Below are positions 5,868 to 5,989 of a stretch of DNA of 5,989 nt, piece after piece. Location: positions 1 to 5,989 of the forward strand of contig CAZUUJ010000104.1 in assembly GCA_964623625.1 (NCBI GenBank). Reading direction: 5' to 3'. Source of the stretch: CAZLGM01 sp964623625. Its GTDB lineage: Bacteria; Desulfobacterota; Desulfobulbia; Desulfobulbales; Desulfocapsaceae. Under the pieces are notes generated by a model. The model saw only the letters and a program-made list of their open reading frames with translations. It made no database searches and was not told where the DNA came from. Numbering within the stretch: the stretch's first letter is position 1; each line of letters begins with the position of its first letter. The position numbers and the translations under genes are program-made.

Positions 5868-5989
5868 CTAGCTGAATATTCCCTTAAGTGTAAAGAAGAA
5901 CAGCATCGCCAGTATGGCGCCGACCGGTAGGGTAACCAACCAGGAGACAATGATGTTAAGGATAACCCGCAGGTCCAGTGCACCAATTC
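5868..5989 (-). CDS. C-terminal end of a putative PiT-family inorganic phosphate transporter (partial)
   Basis: The leftward gene is cut by the window edge. Only its last 39 residues and the TAG stop (5868-5870) are present, so no start is seen. The tail reads ...LNIIVSWLVTLPVGAILAMLFFFTLKGIF..., that is, a short amphipathic lead, then a hydrophobic membrane helix containing W-x-x-T-L-P and ending in a short positively charged tip. This fits the final transmembrane helix of PiT-family phosphate transporters (Pho-4 family), where a W-x-x-T-x-P motif precedes the last helix. It is a membrane protein fragment, convergent with fdhD and only 20 bp from its stop. Another frame on the same strand is open over this stretch, but it looks unlike a protein (Cys/Trp/Ser-rich). 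Family call from a short tail only. Confidence 0.6.
   Translation of the reverse strand, partial: IGALDLRVILNIIVSWLVTLPVGAILAMLFFFTLKGIFS

Noticed and set aside
5801..5986. Minus-strand open frame of 61 codons at the right edge
   Set aside because: Its composition is unlike a protein and it runs through the terminator and the fdhD end. The neighbouring frame (5868-5989) gives a transporter-like membrane helix instead.

Overview
The window looks like chromosome from a strictly anaerobic, Desulfobacterota-like bacterium, possibly near the Desulfobulbales. This is an inference from the molybdenum-cofactor gene set, the MoeA fused to a periplasmic-binding-protein-like domain, moderate GC content and AT-rich spacers. 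No taxonomic marker gene is present. It is a compact locus for late molybdenum (or tungsten) cofactor maturation, and it probably serves molybdo- or tungsto-enzymes such as formate dehydrogenase.

Left part (126-4730, all leftward): mobB (4065-4730) comes first, then a 164-bp spacer, then three overlapping genes. These are moeA (2662-3900), a MoeA fused to a PBP-like domain (710-2665) and a 195-residue uncharacterised protein (126-713). The last three are joined by two ATGA stop/start overlaps, so they almost certainly form one translationally coupled unit. The spacer after mobB carries a degenerate copy of an intergenic palindromic repeat (TGTCATTACGAGC... ending). The uncharacterised protein appears to be built from two beta-grasp (MoaD/ThiS-like) halves.

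Right part: a 313-bp divergent intergenic region (4731-5043) holds two inverted repeats and a candidate promoter. It is followed by rightward fdhD (5044-5847), the sulfurtransferase that activates formate dehydrogenase. The end of fdhD lies inside a 17-bp perfect hairpin terminator. A converging gene is cut by the right edge (5868-5989); its 39-residue tail resembles the C-terminus of PiT-family phosphate transporters and is missed if only ATG-started ORFs are considered.

How the genes fit together: MoeA proteins insert molybdate or tungstate into adenylylated molybdopterin. MobB is a GTP-binding partner in conversion to the guanine dinucleotide form. FdhD delivers sulfur to that cofactor before it enters formate dehydrogenase. 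Two divergent MoeA paralogues suggest a division of labour, perhaps Mo versus W. I see no wholly new system. The most open items are the double beta-grasp-like protein, the sensor-like MoeA fusion and the FdhD whose CxxC motif reads CxxT.
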